A stretch of DNA of 46,458 bases from Roseomonas sp. 18066 (lineage in GTDB: Bacteria; Pseudomonadota; Alphaproteobacteria; Acetobacterales; Acetobacteraceae): positions 1 through 46,458 of the forward strand of contig NZ_CACSJM010000031.1 in the NCBI RefSeq assembly GCF_902706185.1, in the 5' to 3' direction. The notes below the pieces were generated by a model. That model ran no database searches, was not told where the DNA came from, and saw only the letters and a list, made by a program, of their open reading frames with translations. The translations under genes were made by a program, and so were the position numbers. The number at the start of each line of letters is the position of its first letter. The stretch's first letter is position 1. Shown one piece after another: positions 15,674 through 25,276 of the stretch.

Positions 15674-16558
15674 ATGCAGATCGGATTCATCGGCCTCGGC
15701 ATCATGGGGCGCCCGATGGCGCTGCACCTGAAGAATGCGGGGCATGACCTGCTGGTGCCGGAGCGCGCCAGCCTCCCCGCCGAGATCCGCGACGCGGCAA
15801 AGGTGCTGCCGGATGCCGCCAGCGTCGCCGCGGCGGCCGAGGTCATCATCCTGATGCTGCCCGACACGCCCGATGTCGAGGCGGTGCTGTTCGGCGAATG
15901 CGGCGTCGCCGAGGGGCTGAAGTCGGGCAAGCTGGTCATCGACATGAGCTCGATCAGCCCGACGGCGACCAAGGACTTCGCAGCCCGCGTCAACAAGCTC
16001 GGCTGCGACTATCTCGACGCGCCGGTCTCGGGCGGCGAGGTCGGCGCCAAGGGTGCCTCGCTGACCATCATGGTGGGCGGCCCGCAGGCGGCCTTCGACC
16101 GCGCCACGCCGCTGTTCCAGGCGATGGGCAAGAACATCACGCTGGTGGGCGAGGGCAACGGCGCCGGGCAGACCTGCAAGGTGGCCAACCAGATCGTCGT
16201 GGCGCTGACCATCGAGGCGGTGGGCGAGGCGCTGGTCTTCGCCTCCAAGGCCGGCGCCGATCCGGCCAAGGTGCGGCAGGCGCTGATGGGGGGCCTCGCC
16301 ACCTCGCGCATCCTCGAGCTGCATGGCGAGCGGATGATCAAGCGCACCTTCGCGCCCGGCTTCCGCATCGCCCTGCATCAGAAGGATCTGAACCTGGCGC
16401 TGCAATCGGCGAAGGAGCTCGGCGTCGCGCTGCCCAACACCGCGTCGACCCAGGCGCTGTTCTCCGCCGTCGTCGCCAATGGCGGCGGCCAGCTCGATCA
16501 TTCGGGCCTGGTGCAGGCGCTGGAGCTGCTGGCCGCGCACAAGGTGGCCGAAGGCTGA
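15674..16558 (+). CDS. 2-hydroxy-3-oxopropionate (tartronate semialdehyde) reductase-type dehydrogenase
   Basis: A 294-residue beta-hydroxyacid dehydrogenase. The N-terminal Rossmann motif is GFIGLGIMGRPMALHLKNAG at residues 4-23. The substrate loop is DAPVSGGEVGAKGASLTIMVGG, and the catalytic lysine lies in GAGQTCKVANQIVVAL, where the family has GNGQ..K..NN. The glycerate branch signature GFRIALHQKDLNLAL near the C-terminus supports the tartronate semialdehyde reductase (GarR/GlxR) subgroup over 3-hydroxyisobutyrate dehydrogenase. GAGGAAC precedes the ATG. It forms an operon with the isomerase just upstream. Confidence 0.88.
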   Translation: MQIGFIGLGIMGRPMALHLKNAGHDLLVPERASLPAEIRDAAKVLPDAASVAAAAEVIILMLPDTPDVEAVLFGECGVAEGLKSGKLVIDMSSISPTATKDFAARVNKLGCDYLDAPVSGGEVGAKGASLTIMVGGPQAAFDRATPLFQAMGKNITLVGEGNGAGQTCKVANQIVVALTIEAVGEALVFASKAGADPAKVRQALMGGLATSRILELHGERMIKRTFAPGFRIALHQKDLNLALQSAKELGVALPNTASTQALFSAVVANGGGQLDHSGLVQALELLAAHKVAEG

Positions 16559-16580
16559 GGCGCCATCACGGGTGATCGCG

Positions 16581-16609
16581 GGAAGCGCCTGCCGGCCGGC
16601 AGCGCTTCC
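16581..16609 (+). terminator. Candidate hairpin terminator after the reductase gene
   Basis: GGAAGCGC and GCGCTTCC pair over eight bases, extended by TGCC/GGCA around a GGCC loop with one bulged C. No T-run follows, so it may protect the 3' end or act with Rho rather than terminate alone. Confidence 0.5.
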
Positions 16610-16655
16610 CCCTGCGTGTCGGCTTGCGGCATCGTTGCGCATCACCATTGCTTGC

Positions 16656-16716
16656 TGCGGTCAAATGCATCCGGTTACCGCAATTCAGTGATTGCCATCT
16701 GTCGCATCTGACCGCA
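16656..16716. promoter_or_regulatory. Possible regulator site upstream of the XRE gene
   Basis: TGCGGT at 16656-16661 and ACCGCA at 16677-16682 form an inverted repeat with a 15-base spacer, and a third ACCGCA lies at 16711-16716. The surrounding 100 bases are the most A/T-rich of this intergenic region, as expected for a promoter. Possibly an autoregulatory site of the downstream XRE gene; weak evidence. Confidence 0.3.
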
Positions 16717-16798
16717 TTTTCTTTCACGAACTCCGGCCCATGAGATTCCCGCAGCCCCCGCGCTGCCAGCGCGGCGCCGGGTATCGACAAGAGGTGTC

Positions 16799-17674
16799 AT
16801 GCGTTTCGCCGATATCGGTCAGCAGCTGCGGGCCTACCGTCTCGAATCCGGGCTGCGCGCTGAAGAAATCGCAGCGCGCCTCGGCGTGTCGCGCGCGGCA
16901 CTCTACCGCTACGAGAAGGGGGAGGTGATCAAGCTCGACACCATCCGCCGCCTCGCCGAGCTGCTGAAGATCTCGCCGCTGTCGCTGCTGGGCATCGGCG
17001 TCGAGTATTTCTCGCGTCCCATCGCCTTCCAGGAACGGCTGCGCCAGGTCGAGGAGCAGTCGGACCAGATCCTGCAGGTGGGCGGCGCCGTCTGCTACCA
17101 GACCACCACCGAGGGCTTCGACGGCGCCCTGGCCGAGGCCTGGGCGGAGGCGGCCGATTCCGCCGCGGAGCGCATCGCCGCCCGCGCCGCCGCCGACCAG
17201 GCGATGGGCCTGCTGGCGGCTCGCAAGAAGCTGCACCAGGCGCGCCGCGCCACCATCATCGCCATGCTGTCGGAAGCCGCGCTCCGCCGCTTCCTGACCG
17301 AGGGCGTCGCCGGCGGCCTGGCGCTGTCCGAGCGCACCCGCACCCGCTGCCGCCTGGCCGCCCGCGCCGAGGCCGAGAGCATCGCCAACCTGATGGAAAG
17401 CGTGCCCATCGGCCTGCAGCTGGGCCTGCTGGCGGCCGAGCCCGCCGGCAACTTCCTGGTGCTGCGCGGGCGCGAGCGGGCGCATGTCTGCACCTCGCCC
17501 TTCCCGCCCGACATGACGGCCAGCGCGACCGTCGGCGTCGGCACCATCACCGCGGCCGACGAGGCCATCGCCGCGCATCAGCGCGTGGCCGAGGCCGCCT
17601 GGCGCAACGCGCTGAAGGGCCCCGCCGCCGCCAGCCGCGTGCGCGACCTGATCCGCGAGACCGGCCCCCGGTAA
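16799..17674 (+). CDS. XRE-family transcriptional regulator
   Basis: A 291-residue protein with a lambda-repressor-like helix-turn-helix at about residues 6-60 (LRAYRLESGLRAEEIAARLG, then SRAALYRYEKGEVIKLDTIR). The remaining 230 residues are helix-rich, with many Ala, Glu and Arg, and contain no enzyme motif that I recognise; they could bind a ligand or form a dimer. The stretch TEGFDGALAEAWAEAADSA may be part of a coiled coil. The gene stands alone between a plus-strand operon and a converging gene, with a 240-base upstream region that holds short inverted repeats. Target genes are unknown. Confidence 0.8.
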   Translation: MRFADIGQQLRAYRLESGLRAEEIAARLGVSRAALYRYEKGEVIKLDTIRRLAELLKISPLSLLGIGVEYFSRPIAFQERLRQVEEQSDQILQVGGAVCYQTTTEGFDGALAEAWAEAADSAAERIAARAAADQAMGLLAARKKLHQARRATIIAMLSEAALRRFLTEGVAGGLALSERTRTRCRLAARAEAESIANLMESVPIGLQLGLLAAEPAGNFLVLRGRERAHVCTSPFPPDMTASATVGVGTITAADEAIAAHQRVAEAAWRNALKGPAAASRVRDLIRETGPR

Positions 17675-17683
17675 TCTGCCAGG

Positions 17684-17709
17684 GCCGCCGCCCTCGACGG
17701 GGCGGCGGC
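17684..17709. terminator. Bidirectional hairpin between convergent genes
   Basis: GCCGCCGCCC and GGGCGGCGGC form a perfect 10-bp stem with a six-base loop, placed between the stop codons of the XRE gene and the Pat-like gene. No T-run on either side. Confidence 0.5.
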
Positions 17710-17718
17710 GGCGTCGCG

Positions 17719-20409
17719 CTAGCTTTCGGGCGGCCTGAGCTCCAGCCGCGCCTCCATCACCTCGTCATCCTCTGGCGAGCGCTTCAACGTGAAGCCGAGC
17801 GCCCGGACGAAGCCCAGCATCGGCCGGTTGTCGGCCAGCACCTGGCCGACCACGCGCTCCAGCCCCTGGGCGCGGCCCCAGTCGATCAGCCGCTGCATCA
17901 GGTGCCGCGCCAGCCCCTGCCCTTTCCAGTCCGGCAGGGTGACGACGGCGAATTCGCCCTGGCCGCCTTCCTCGCCCGCGCCCGGCTCGCGGATCAGCCG
18001 GGCGACGCCGACGGTGCGCGGGGCGGCACCCTCGCGCTCCTCCACCGCCACGAAGGCCATCTCGCGGTCGTAGTCGATCTGCGTCATGCGGGCGATCTGC
18101 GTCGCCGGCAGCTCCCTCAGCTGGCTGAAGAAGCGCCAGCGGACGTCTTCCGGCGACAAATGCCGGAAGGCCTCGGCATGGGCGGCGGCATCCTCGGGGC
18201 GGATCGGGCGGATCAGCAGGCGGCGGCCGTGGCGGCTGGTCCAGTCCTCGGCGAGCTCGGCCGGATAGGGCGGCACCGCCAGCTGGGAGACCTCGCCCGC
18301 CGGCCGCAGCGTGCCGGAGGCGTCCAGCACCAGCACCCCGCTGGCATCGGCCAGCAGCGGGTTGAGGATCATCCCCTCGATCTCGGGGAAGTCGACGGCG
18401 AGCTGCGACAGCCGCACCACGGCATCCGCCACCTGGGTGACATCGACGGCGGCGTGGTCGCGGAACCCTTCCAGCAGCCGGGCGCCGCGGGTGCGGCGGA
18501 TCATCGCCAGCGCCAGGGTGCGGTTCAGCGGCGGCAGGTCGAAGGCGACATCGGGCTCGAAGTCGGACGCCGTGCCGCCGCGGCCATAGCCGATCCAGGG
18601 CCCGAACATCGGGTCGTCGCCCAGGCGGATGCGCAGCTCATGCCCGCGCGGCCCCTGCATGCCCGCCTGCCGCTGCACCAGGAAACCGTCGATGCGCGCC
18701 TCAGGCCGGGCCTGCCGGACGCGCGCCAGCATGGCGGTGGCCGCCGCCCGCAGCCCGGCCACGTTGTTCAGCCCCAGCGCCACGCCGCCGACCTCGGTCT
18801 TGCGCGGCAGGTCGGGGCTGAGGATCTTCAGCACCACCGGGAAGCCCAGCCGCATCGCCGCCGTCACCGCCGCATCCACCCCCGGCACCACCAGCCCGGG
18901 CACCACCGGCAGGCCATAGGCGGCCAGCAGGTCCAGCGCCTCGGCCTCGGTGAAATGGCGGCGGCCCTCGGCGCGCAGCGCGTCGATCAGGCCGCGGGCG
19001 CGGCCCCGGTCCGGGGTCAGCGCCACCACCTCGCGCGGCGGCAGCTCGGCGGCGGCGGCGCGGTTGCGGTGGTCGACCGCCAGGTGCAGGGCGCCGCGCA
19101 CCGCGGCCTCGGGCGTCGCGAAGACCGCCAGCCCGGCCTCGGCCAGCCGCCGCCGCCCGGCGCCGGCCGTCGCCTGGCCCAGCCAGCCGACCAGCACCGG
19201 CGCGCCCCGCGTCGCCTGGGCCGCGGCCGCCAACCCGGCGCCGGCCAGGGCATCCTCCTCCGGGATCATGCCCGGCGCATGCACGGCCACCACCGCATCC
19301 ACCCCCGGCAGCGCGGCCAGCAGCGCGGCGGCCTCGCCCAGCCGGTGGCTGGCGCCGGGCGGCAGCACCAGCGGATTGCCCCAGGCCTGGGCGCCATGGC
19401 CCGGCGGCAGGGCGAGCGCCAGCATGGCCTGGGCCGCCGCATCCCATTCGGCCAGCCGGGCGCCGCCCTGCAGCACCGCATCGGCGGCCAGCTGCGCCGG
19501 GCCCTGGCCGCTGGCCAGCACGGCGATGCGGTCGCCGGCCAGGGCGTCATGGCCGCGGCGCTGCGCCGGGCGCAGCCGGGCGAGCGTCTCGGCCGCCGCC
19601 AGCAGGTCCTCCAGCCCGTCGACCCGCAGCACGCCGGCGCGGCGGAGTGCTGCCTCCATCACCGCGTCGCCAATGCCGCTGGCATCCGCCTGCCGCCCGC
19701 CGGGGCGGAGCGCGACCACCGGCCGCGTCCGCGCCGTGGCGCGCGCCGCCGAGATGAACATGCGGCGGTTCTTGATGCGGCGCAGGTCGAGCAGCACGGC
19801 GCCGGCCGCCGGGTCGCGCGCCAGCCAGTCCAGCGCGAGCGCGAAGCCCAGCCCGTGATTGGTGCCGATGCCCAGGATATGGCTGAAGCCCAGCTCCTCG
19901 CCCTCGGCCCAGTCGATGATGGCGCGCGCCAGGGCGCCGGACTGGCACAGCAGCGCCAGCCGCCCCGGCCGCGGGGTCAGGTGCGACAGGCTGGCATTCA
20001 GCCCGATCCCCGGCAGGCACAGGCCGAAGCTGTGGGCGCCGATCGCCTGCACCCCGGTCTGCGCCGACATCGCGGCCAGCGCCGGGGCGGCCACCGGGAA
20101 GATGGCGGCGAAGCAGCCGAGGCCAGCGAGCGCCGCCATGGCGGCGGGCTGCGCCTCGGGGGCCAGGCAGATGACGGCCAGGTCCGGCGGCTCGGCCAGG
20201 GCCGCGAGATCCGGCACCGGCTCCAGCCCCTCGGCCAGCATGCCGGTGACCTGCAGCCTTCCCTGGAAGCCGCCGGCAGCCAGGTTGCGGGCCAGGATGG
20301 CAGACTCGGCCAGGGCCGGATCGGCCAGCAGCAGCACCGAGCGCGGCCGGAACAGCGCGGCCTCGCGGAAGCCGGGCTGGCGGCGCGGCAGGGCAAGCGG
20401 CAGCTTCAC
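17719..20409 (-). CDS. Pat-like protein: NDP-forming acyl-CoA synthetase body fused to GNAT acetyltransferase
   Basis: An 896-residue fusion like the protein lysine acetyltransferases Pat/PatZ, which in other bacteria switch off acetyl-CoA synthetase and further enzymes. The order is a CoA-binding domain (FREAALFRPRSVLLLADPAL, residues 14-110), a succinyl-CoA ligase-like region (GRLALLCQSGALARAIIDWA) and an ATP-grasp region (AYGLPVVPGLVV, VLKILSPDLPRKTEVGGVAL). A C-terminal GNAT domain follows from about residue 730 (LIRPIRPEDAAAHAEAFRHL, acetyl-CoA loop LPDWKGQGLARHLMQRLIDW). The SHTGAL segment with the catalytic histidine of working synthetases is absent: after RPVVALRPGGRQADASGIGD the chain goes straight on to AVMEAALRRAG. 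As in known Pat proteins, the synthetase part is then probably regulatory. No cAMP-binding domain is seen. Confidence 0.85.
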   Translation of the reverse strand: MKLPLALPRRQPGFREAALFRPRSVLLLADPALAESAILARNLAAGGFQGRLQVTGMLAEGLEPVPDLAALAEPPDLAVICLAPEAQPAAMAALAGLGCFAAIFPVAAPALAAMSAQTGVQAIGAHSFGLCLPGIGLNASLSHLTPRPGRLALLCQSGALARAIIDWAEGEELGFSHILGIGTNHGLGFALALDWLARDPAAGAVLLDLRRIKNRRMFISAARATARTRPVVALRPGGRQADASGIGDAVMEAALRRAGVLRVDGLEDLLAAAETLARLRPAQRRGHDALAGDRIAVLASGQGPAQLAADAVLQGGARLAEWDAAAQAMLALALPPGHGAQAWGNPLVLPPGASHRLGEAAALLAALPGVDAVVAVHAPGMIPEEDALAGAGLAAAAQATRGAPVLVGWLGQATAGAGRRRLAEAGLAVFATPEAAVRGALHLAVDHRNRAAAAELPPREVVALTPDRGRARGLIDALRAEGRRHFTEAEALDLLAAYGLPVVPGLVVPGVDAAVTAAMRLGFPVVLKILSPDLPRKTEVGGVALGLNNVAGLRAAATAMLARVRQARPEARIDGFLVQRQAGMQGPRGHELRIRLGDDPMFGPWIGYGRGGTASDFEPDVAFDLPPLNRTLALAMIRRTRGARLLEGFRDHAAVDVTQVADAVVRLSQLAVDFPEIEGMILNPLLADASGVLVLDASGTLRPAGEVSQLAVPPYPAELAEDWTSRHGRRLLIRPIRPEDAAAHAEAFRHLSPEDVRWRFFSQLRELPATQIARMTQIDYDREMAFVAVEEREGAAPRTVGVARLIREPGAGEEGGQGEFAVVTLPDWKGQGLARHLMQRLIDWGRAQGLERVVGQVLADNRPMLGFVRALGFTLKRSPEDDEVMEARLELRPPES

Positions 20410-20726
20410 GACCGGTCCTTCCCCATGCCGGCGCCAGCTTTGGCCGAAGCCATGCCGCGGCGCAACACCGCGTGCGATGGGCCGGCGCCGGCCGGGTCAT
20501 CAAAAAAAACGCAAGGCCTGCCGGCCGGCAGGAAGCTACGTCCGGCGCAGGAATCTTCCCCCAGGCTTATGTTTCCTGGCATGCGGGGCAAAGACTCGCC
20601 AGCGCGGCGCAGCCGGGGTAAGGCCTCGCGCCATTCAGCCGGGAGGGGCTGGCGCGGGTCTTGCGCCCCGGCGGGTTGCCGCGCCGTGACCGCGCCTTTA
20701 TAGCCATCCCGACGCCAGAGAGGTGC
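20410..20726. other. 317-base divergent intergenic region
   Basis: No gene or RNA that I recognise. It must hold promoters for the Pat-like gene (leftward) and the tkt-gap-pgk genes (rightward). It contains a perfect 16-base palindrome at 20517-20532 (CCTGCCGG and its complement). Leftward of it, after seven bases, is a run of eight T (minus strand), a terminator-like arrangement within the possible leader of the Pat-like gene. I checked for a thiamine-pyrophosphate riboswitch before transketolase and saw none. Confidence 0.5.
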
Positions 20727-22775
20727 TTGACCTTGGCCAGTATCGCCCCCCTCCCCGACGCTTCCGCCAACCCCGCCATTGCCGCCCAGGCCGAGATCCT
20801 GGCCCGGCCGGTGACCGAGACACGCCGGATGGCCGACGCCATCCGGGCGCTGGCGATCGACGCGGTGGAAAAGGCCAAGTCCGGCCATCCCGGCATGCCG
20901 ATGGGCATGGCCGACGCCGCGACCGTCCTGTTCAGCAAATACCTGCGCCATGACGCGGCCGATCCGCGCTGGGCCGACCGCGACCGCTTCGTGCTGTCGG
21001 CAGGCCACGGCTCGATGCTGCTCTATGCCTGGCTGCACCTGTCCGGCCATGCCGGCATGGGCATCGAGGACCTGAAGAACTTCCGCCAGCTGCATTCGGT
21101 GGCCGCCGGCCACCCCGAATATGGCGAGCACCCGGCGATCGAGACCACCACCGGTCCGCTCGGCCAGGGCCTGGCCAATGCCGTCGGCATGGCCATGGCG
21201 GAACGCCACCTGGCCGCCCGCTTCGGCCGCAGCCTGGTCGACCACCGCACCTGGGTGATCGCCGGCGACGGCTGCCTGATGGAGGGCATCAGCCACGAGG
21301 CGGCCTCCATCGCCGGCCATTTCAAGCTGGCCAAGCTGACCGTCCTCTGGGACGACAACAACATCTCGATCGACGGCGATGTCAGCCTGTCCTCCTCGGA
21401 CGACGTGCTGAAGCGCTTCCTGTCCTATGGCTGGGCGATCAAGCGGGTGGACGGGCATGACCCCGTCGCGGTGGACAAGGCGCTCGAGGCGGCGACGCGC
21501 TCGAAGAAGCCGACCATCATCGCCTGCAAGACCATCATCGGCTTCTCGGCGCCGACCAAGGCCGGCACCGCCGGCAGCCATGGCAGCCCGCTCGGTGGCC
21601 CCGAGGCCGCCGCCGCCAAGGAAGCCCTGGGCTGGACCAGCGGTCCCTTCGAGGTGCCGGAGGATATCAAGGCCGCCTGGGAGGCCGCCGGCCGCCGCGC
21701 CGGGGGCGCCCGCCGCTCCTGGCTGAAGCGCCTGGCCAACCACCCGCAGAAGGCCGAGTTCGAGCGCGCCATGGCCGGCAAGCTGCCGGAAGGCTGGCAC
21801 GAGGCGGCCAGCGCCTATCGCGCGAAGCTGGCCGAGGACAAGCCGAAGCTCGCCACCCGCGTCGCCAGCCAGCGCGCGCTGGAGGTGCTGGTGCCCGGCA
21901 TCCCGGAGATGATCGGCGGCTCGGCCGACCTGACCGGGTCGAACAACACCAACGTCAAGGGCGTGCCGCCTGCGACGCCGACCAGCATGGGCGGCCGCTA
22001 CATCCACTGGGGCATCCGCGAGCACGGCATGGCCTCGGCCATGAACGGCATGGCGCTGCATGGCGGCACCATCCCCTATTCCGGCACCTTCCTGGTCTTC
22101 GCCGACTATATGCGGCCGTCGATCCGGCTGGCCGCGCTGATGCACCAGCGCGTCATCCACGTGCTGACGCATGACAGCATCGGCCTCGGCGAGGACGGCC
22201 CGACCCACCAGCCGGTGGAGACCCTGGCCAGCCTGCGCATCATCCCCAACCTGCATGTCTTCCGCCCGGCGGATGCCATGGAGACGGCGGAATGCTGGGA
22301 GCTGGCGGTGCAGCGCGCCGACGGCCCCGCGGTGCTGGCGCTGTCGCGGCAGAACCTGCCGGCGCTGCGCTTCGAGGCGGGCGAGAACAAGTCGGCCCGC
22401 GGCGGCTATGTGCTGGCCGAGGCCTCGGGCCCGCGCCGCGCGACGCTGATCGCGACCGGCTCCGAGGTGCATCTGGCGATCGCCGCGCGCGAGACGCTGG
22501 AGGCCGAGGGCATCGCGACCGCCGTGGTCTCGCTGCCCTGCTGGGAGCTCTTCGCGCTGCAGGACGAGAGCTATCGCGCCGCTGTGCTGGGCCAGGCGCC
22601 GCGGGTCGGCATCGAGGCCGCGCTGGGCTTCGGCTGGGACCGCTGGCTGGGCAGTGATGCAACTTTCATCGGCATGACGGGCTTTGGCGCTTCGGCGCCT
22701 GCCGAGGACCTCTACCGCCATTTCGGCATCACGGCCGAGGCGGCGGTGGCCGCAGTCAAGCGCAAGCTGGGCTGA
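20727..22775 (+). CDS. tkt: Transketolase
   Basis: A 682-residue thiamine-diphosphate enzyme of the pentose phosphate pathway and, where present, the Calvin cycle. Visible features are [15 protein letters not shown], the cofactor motif [19 protein letters not shown] ending in [19 protein letters not shown], the pyrimidine domain start [36 protein letters not shown] with the cofactor-activating Glu, and [17 protein letters not shown]. No ATG is found before an internal one at 20829. AGAGAGG precedes two in-frame TTG codons at 20727 and 20733, so a TTG start is likely. The first was taken; the second has the better spacing. It heads the tkt-gap-pgk cluster. Confidence 0.95.
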   Translation: MTLASIAPLPDASANPAIAAQAEILARPVTETRRMADAIRALAIDAVEKAKSGHPGMPMGMADAATVLFSKYLRHDAADPRWADRDRFVLSAGHGSMLLYAWLHLSGHAGMGIEDLKNFRQLHSVAAGHPEYGEHPAIETTTGPLGQGLANAVGMAMAERHLAARFGRSLVDHRTWVIAGDGCLMEGISHEAASIAGHFKLAKLTVLWDDNNISIDGDVSLSSSDDVLKRFLSYGWAIKRVDGHDPVAVDKALEAATRSKKPTIIACKTIIGFSAPTKAGTAGSHGSPLGGPEAAAAKEALGWTSGPFEVPEDIKAAWEAAGRRAGGARRSWLKRLANHPQKAEFERAMAGKLPEGWHEAASAYRAKLAEDKPKLATRVASQRALEVLVPGIPEMIGGSADLTGSNNTNVKGVPPATPTSMGGRYIHWGIREHGMASAMNGMALHGGTIPYSGTFLVFADYMRPSIRLAALMHQRVIHVLTHDSIGLGEDGPTHQPVETLASLRIIPNLHVFRPADAMETAECWELAVQRADGPAVLALSRQNLPALRFEAGENKSARGGYVLAEASGPRRATLIATGSEVHLAIAARETLEAEGIATAVVSLPCWELFALQDESYRAAVLGQAPRVGIEAALGFGWDRWLGSDATFIGMTGFGASAPAEDLYRHFGITAEAAVAAVKRKLG

Positions 22776-22823
22776 TTCGTCCCCCGGGAGAGGGTCCCCG
22801 GGAAGGACGGGAGACGAGACGGA

Positions 22824-22883
22824 CGCCGCCGGCAATGGCCGGCGGCGGGTTGGGCGGATCCGGGGGCGTTTCCCCGGACCGCC
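22824..22883 (+). other. Two strong hairpins between tkt and gap
   Basis: CGCCGCCGGC-AATG-GCCGGCGGCG is a perfect 10-bp stem with a four-base loop (22824-22847). It is followed six bases later by GGCGG..CCGGGG pairing with CCCCGG..CCGCC (22853-22883). Neither has a T-run. They end 24 bases before the gap start codon and may set mRNA stability or stoichiometry between tkt and gap. Confidence 0.6.
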
Positions 22884-22907
22884 ACGGGAAAGACGAGGAA
22901 AGACACC

Positions 22908-23924
22908 ATGGCTGTTAAGGTCGCGATCAATGGGTTCGGGCGCATCGGTCGCCTGGTGCTGCGCGCCATCGTCGAGAGCGGGCGCACCGATGTCGAGGTG
23001 GTCGCCATCAACGACCTCGGCAGCGTCGAGGCCAATGCCCATATGTTCCGCTACGACAGCGTCCATGGCGTCTTCCCGGGCGAGGTGAAGGTCGACGGCT
23101 CCGCCATCACCATCATCTACAACGGCCGCACCTATGGCCCGATCAATGTCAGCGCCGAGCGCGACCCGACCAAGGCCCCCTACCAGGGCGTCGACGTCGC
23201 CATGGAATGCACCGGCCTGTTCACCACCAAGGAATCGGCCGGCCAGCTGCTGAAGGCCGGCGCCCGCAAGGTGCTGATCTCGGCCCCCGGCGACGGCGCC
23301 GACGCCACCATCGTCTATGGCGTCAACCACAAGGTCCTGACCAAGGACATGACCGTGGTCTCCAACGCCTCCTGCACCACCAACTGCCTGGCGCCGATCG
23401 CCAAGGTGCTGCACGAGAACTACGGCATCGAGCGTGGCTACATGGTCACCATCCATGCCTATACGGGTGACCAGCGCACGGTCGACACGCTGCACAAGGA
23501 CCTCCATCGCGCCCGTGCGGCCGCCGTCTCGGCGATCCCGACCTCGACGGGCGCGGCCAAGGCCGTCGGCCTGGTGCTGCCGGAGCTGAAGGGCAAGCTG
23601 GACGGCACCGCCATCCGCATCCCGACGCCGAATGTCTCGCTGGTCTCCCTCGACTTCGTGCCGAAGAAGACGGGCATCACCAAGGAAGAGATCAACGCGG
23701 TGATGAAGGCGGCCTCGGAAGGCGAGCTGAAGGGGATCCTCGGCTACAACACCGCGCCGCTGGTCTCGATCGACTTCAACCACAACCCGCATTCCTCGAC
23801 CTTCGACGCCACCCAGACCCAGGTGGTCGACGGCGCCCTGGTCCGCGTGATGAGCTGGTACGACAACGAGTGGGGTTTTTCCAATCGCATGTCGGACACC
23901 GCTGCCCTGCTCGGCAGCCTCTGA
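22908..23924 (+). CDS. gap: Glyceraldehyde-3-phosphate dehydrogenase, type I
   Basis: A 338-residue glycolytic enzyme oxidising glyceraldehyde 3-phosphate to 1,3-bisphosphoglycerate. The Rossmann motif [16 protein letters not shown] is at the N-terminus and the active-site [12 protein letters not shown] has Cys156. Further signatures are [34 protein letters not shown] and [13 protein letters not shown]. Asp36 in VVAINDL points to NAD preference, since NADP-using forms usually differ at this place. The ribosome site GAGGAAAG lies about ten bases before the ATG. It is followed 18 bases later by pgk. Confidence 0.97.
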   Translation: MAVKVAINGFGRIGRLVLRAIVESGRTDVEVVAINDLGSVEANAHMFRYDSVHGVFPGEVKVDGSAITIIYNGRTYGPINVSAERDPTKAPYQGVDVAMECTGLFTTKESAGQLLKAGARKVLISAPGDGADATIVYGVNHKVLTKDMTVVSNASCTTNCLAPIAKVLHENYGIERGYMVTIHAYTGDQRTVDTLHKDLHRARAAAVSAIPTSTGAAKAVGLVLPELKGKLDGTAIRIPTPNVSLVSLDFVPKKTGITKEEINAVMKAASEGELKGILGYNTAPLVSIDFNHNPHSSTFDATQTQVVDGALVRVMSWYDNEWGFSNRMSDTAALLGSL

Positions 23925-23942
23925 TCGCTAGGGATTAAACGG

Positions 23943-25136
23943 ATGCCCGCTTTCCGGACGCTGGATCAACTCGAACCCGCCGGAAAGCGGGTTCTGCTGC
24001 GCGCCGACCTCAACCTGCCGGTGCGCGACGGCAAGATTTCCGACACCACCCGCATCGACCGGCTGGTGCCGACGATCCGCGAGCTCGCCGACAAGGGCGC
24101 CCGCGTCGTGGTCTGCAGCCATTTCGACCGCCCCAAGGGCCAGCGCGTCCCCGAGATGTCGCTGAAGCCGATGGCGGTCGCCCTCGCCGAGGCGCTGGGC
24201 CGCCCCGTCGGCTTCGCCGATGACTGCGTGGGCCCCGTGGCCGAGGCCGCCGTCGCGGCGCTCAAGGACGGCGATGTCCTCGTCCTCGAGAACACCCGGT
24301 TCCATGCTGGCGAAGAGAAGAACGACCCGGCCCTCGTCGAGGGCCTGGCCAAGCTGGCCGACGTCTTCGTCAACGACGCCTTCTCGGCGGCGCACCGCGC
24401 GCATGCCTCGACCGAGGGCGTGGCGCACAAGCTGCCGGCCTATGCCGGGCGGCTGATGCAGGCGGAGCTGGAGGCGCTGGACGCGGCGCTGGGTACCCCG
24501 TCCCGCCCGGTCGTCGCCATCGTCGGCGGCGCCAAGGTCTCCACCAAGCTCGACCTGCTCGGCAACCTGTCGAAGAAGGTCGACGTCCTGGTGATCGGCG
24601 GCGCCATGGCGAACACCTTCCTGGCGGCCCAGGGCAAGAAGCTGGGCAAGTCGCTGCAGGAGGCCGAGATGCACGGCACCGCGCTGCGCATCCTCGACGA
24701 GGCCCGCGCCGCCGGCTGCACCATCCTGCTGCCGACCGACCTGGTGGTGGCCGAGGCCTTCGCGGCCAATGCGCCGAGCCAGACCGTGGCCGTGGACAAT
24801 GTCCCCGATGGCATGATGGCGCTCGATGTCGGGCCGGCGACCGTCGCCGCGGTGGAGTCGCAGCTGAAGCGCGCCGCCACCCTGGTGTGGAACGGCCCCT
24901 TCGGCGCCTTCGAGATCCCGCCCTTCGACACCGCGACCGTGCAGGTGGCGCAGGCGGCGGCGGGGCTGACCACCTCCGCTGGCTTGAAAAGCATCGGCGG
25001 CGGCGGCGACACCGTCTCGGCGCTGCGCCATGCCGGGGTGATCGACCGGATGACCTATGTCTCCTCGGCCGGCGGCGCCTTCCTGGAATGGCTCGAGGGC
25101 AAGACCCTGCCGGGCGTCGCCGTCCTGGCGGCCTGA
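23943..25136 (+). CDS. pgk: Phosphoglycerate kinase
   Basis: A 397-residue kinase that transfers the acyl phosphate of 1,3-bisphosphoglycerate to ADP. The N-domain substrate site is visible in [32 protein letters not shown] (the usual family sequence is SHLGRP), [15 protein letters not shown] and [20 protein letters not shown]. The nucleotide site is in [19 protein letters not shown] and [15 protein letters not shown]. Length is typical. The product of the preceding gap gene is its substrate, and the two are 18 bases apart. About 140 bases with no gene separate it from the dehydrogenase downstream. Confidence 0.97.
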   Translation: MPAFRTLDQLEPAGKRVLLRADLNLPVRDGKISDTTRIDRLVPTIRELADKGARVVVCSHFDRPKGQRVPEMSLKPMAVALAEALGRPVGFADDCVGPVAEAAVAALKDGDVLVLENTRFHAGEEKNDPALVEGLAKLADVFVNDAFSAAHRAHASTEGVAHKLPAYAGRLMQAELEALDAALGTPSRPVVAIVGGAKVSTKLDLLGNLSKKVDVLVIGGAMANTFLAAQGKKLGKSLQEAEMHGTALRILDEARAAGCTILLPTDLVVAEAFAANAPSQTVAVDNVPDGMMALDVGPATVAAVESQLKRAATLVWNGPFGAFEIPPFDTATVQVAQAAAGLTTSAGLKSIGGGGDTVSALRHAGVIDRMTYVSSAGGAFLEWLEGKTLPGVAVLAA

Positions 25137-25276
25137 TCCGGCCTCCGGCGATCGTTCTGCGATACGTCGGACGAAAGCTGATCGGATGGGCTGATTTTCA
25201 CAGGCCCCGGGGGGTGGCGCAGGCTGCCTCCCGGGTCCACATTCCGGCGGACTCTCGATCACGAGGAGACGCTGTG

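Noticed and set aside
20410..20726. A thiamine-pyrophosphate riboswitch before transketolase
   Set aside because: I found no CUGAGA or ACCUGA-like conserved elements in order.
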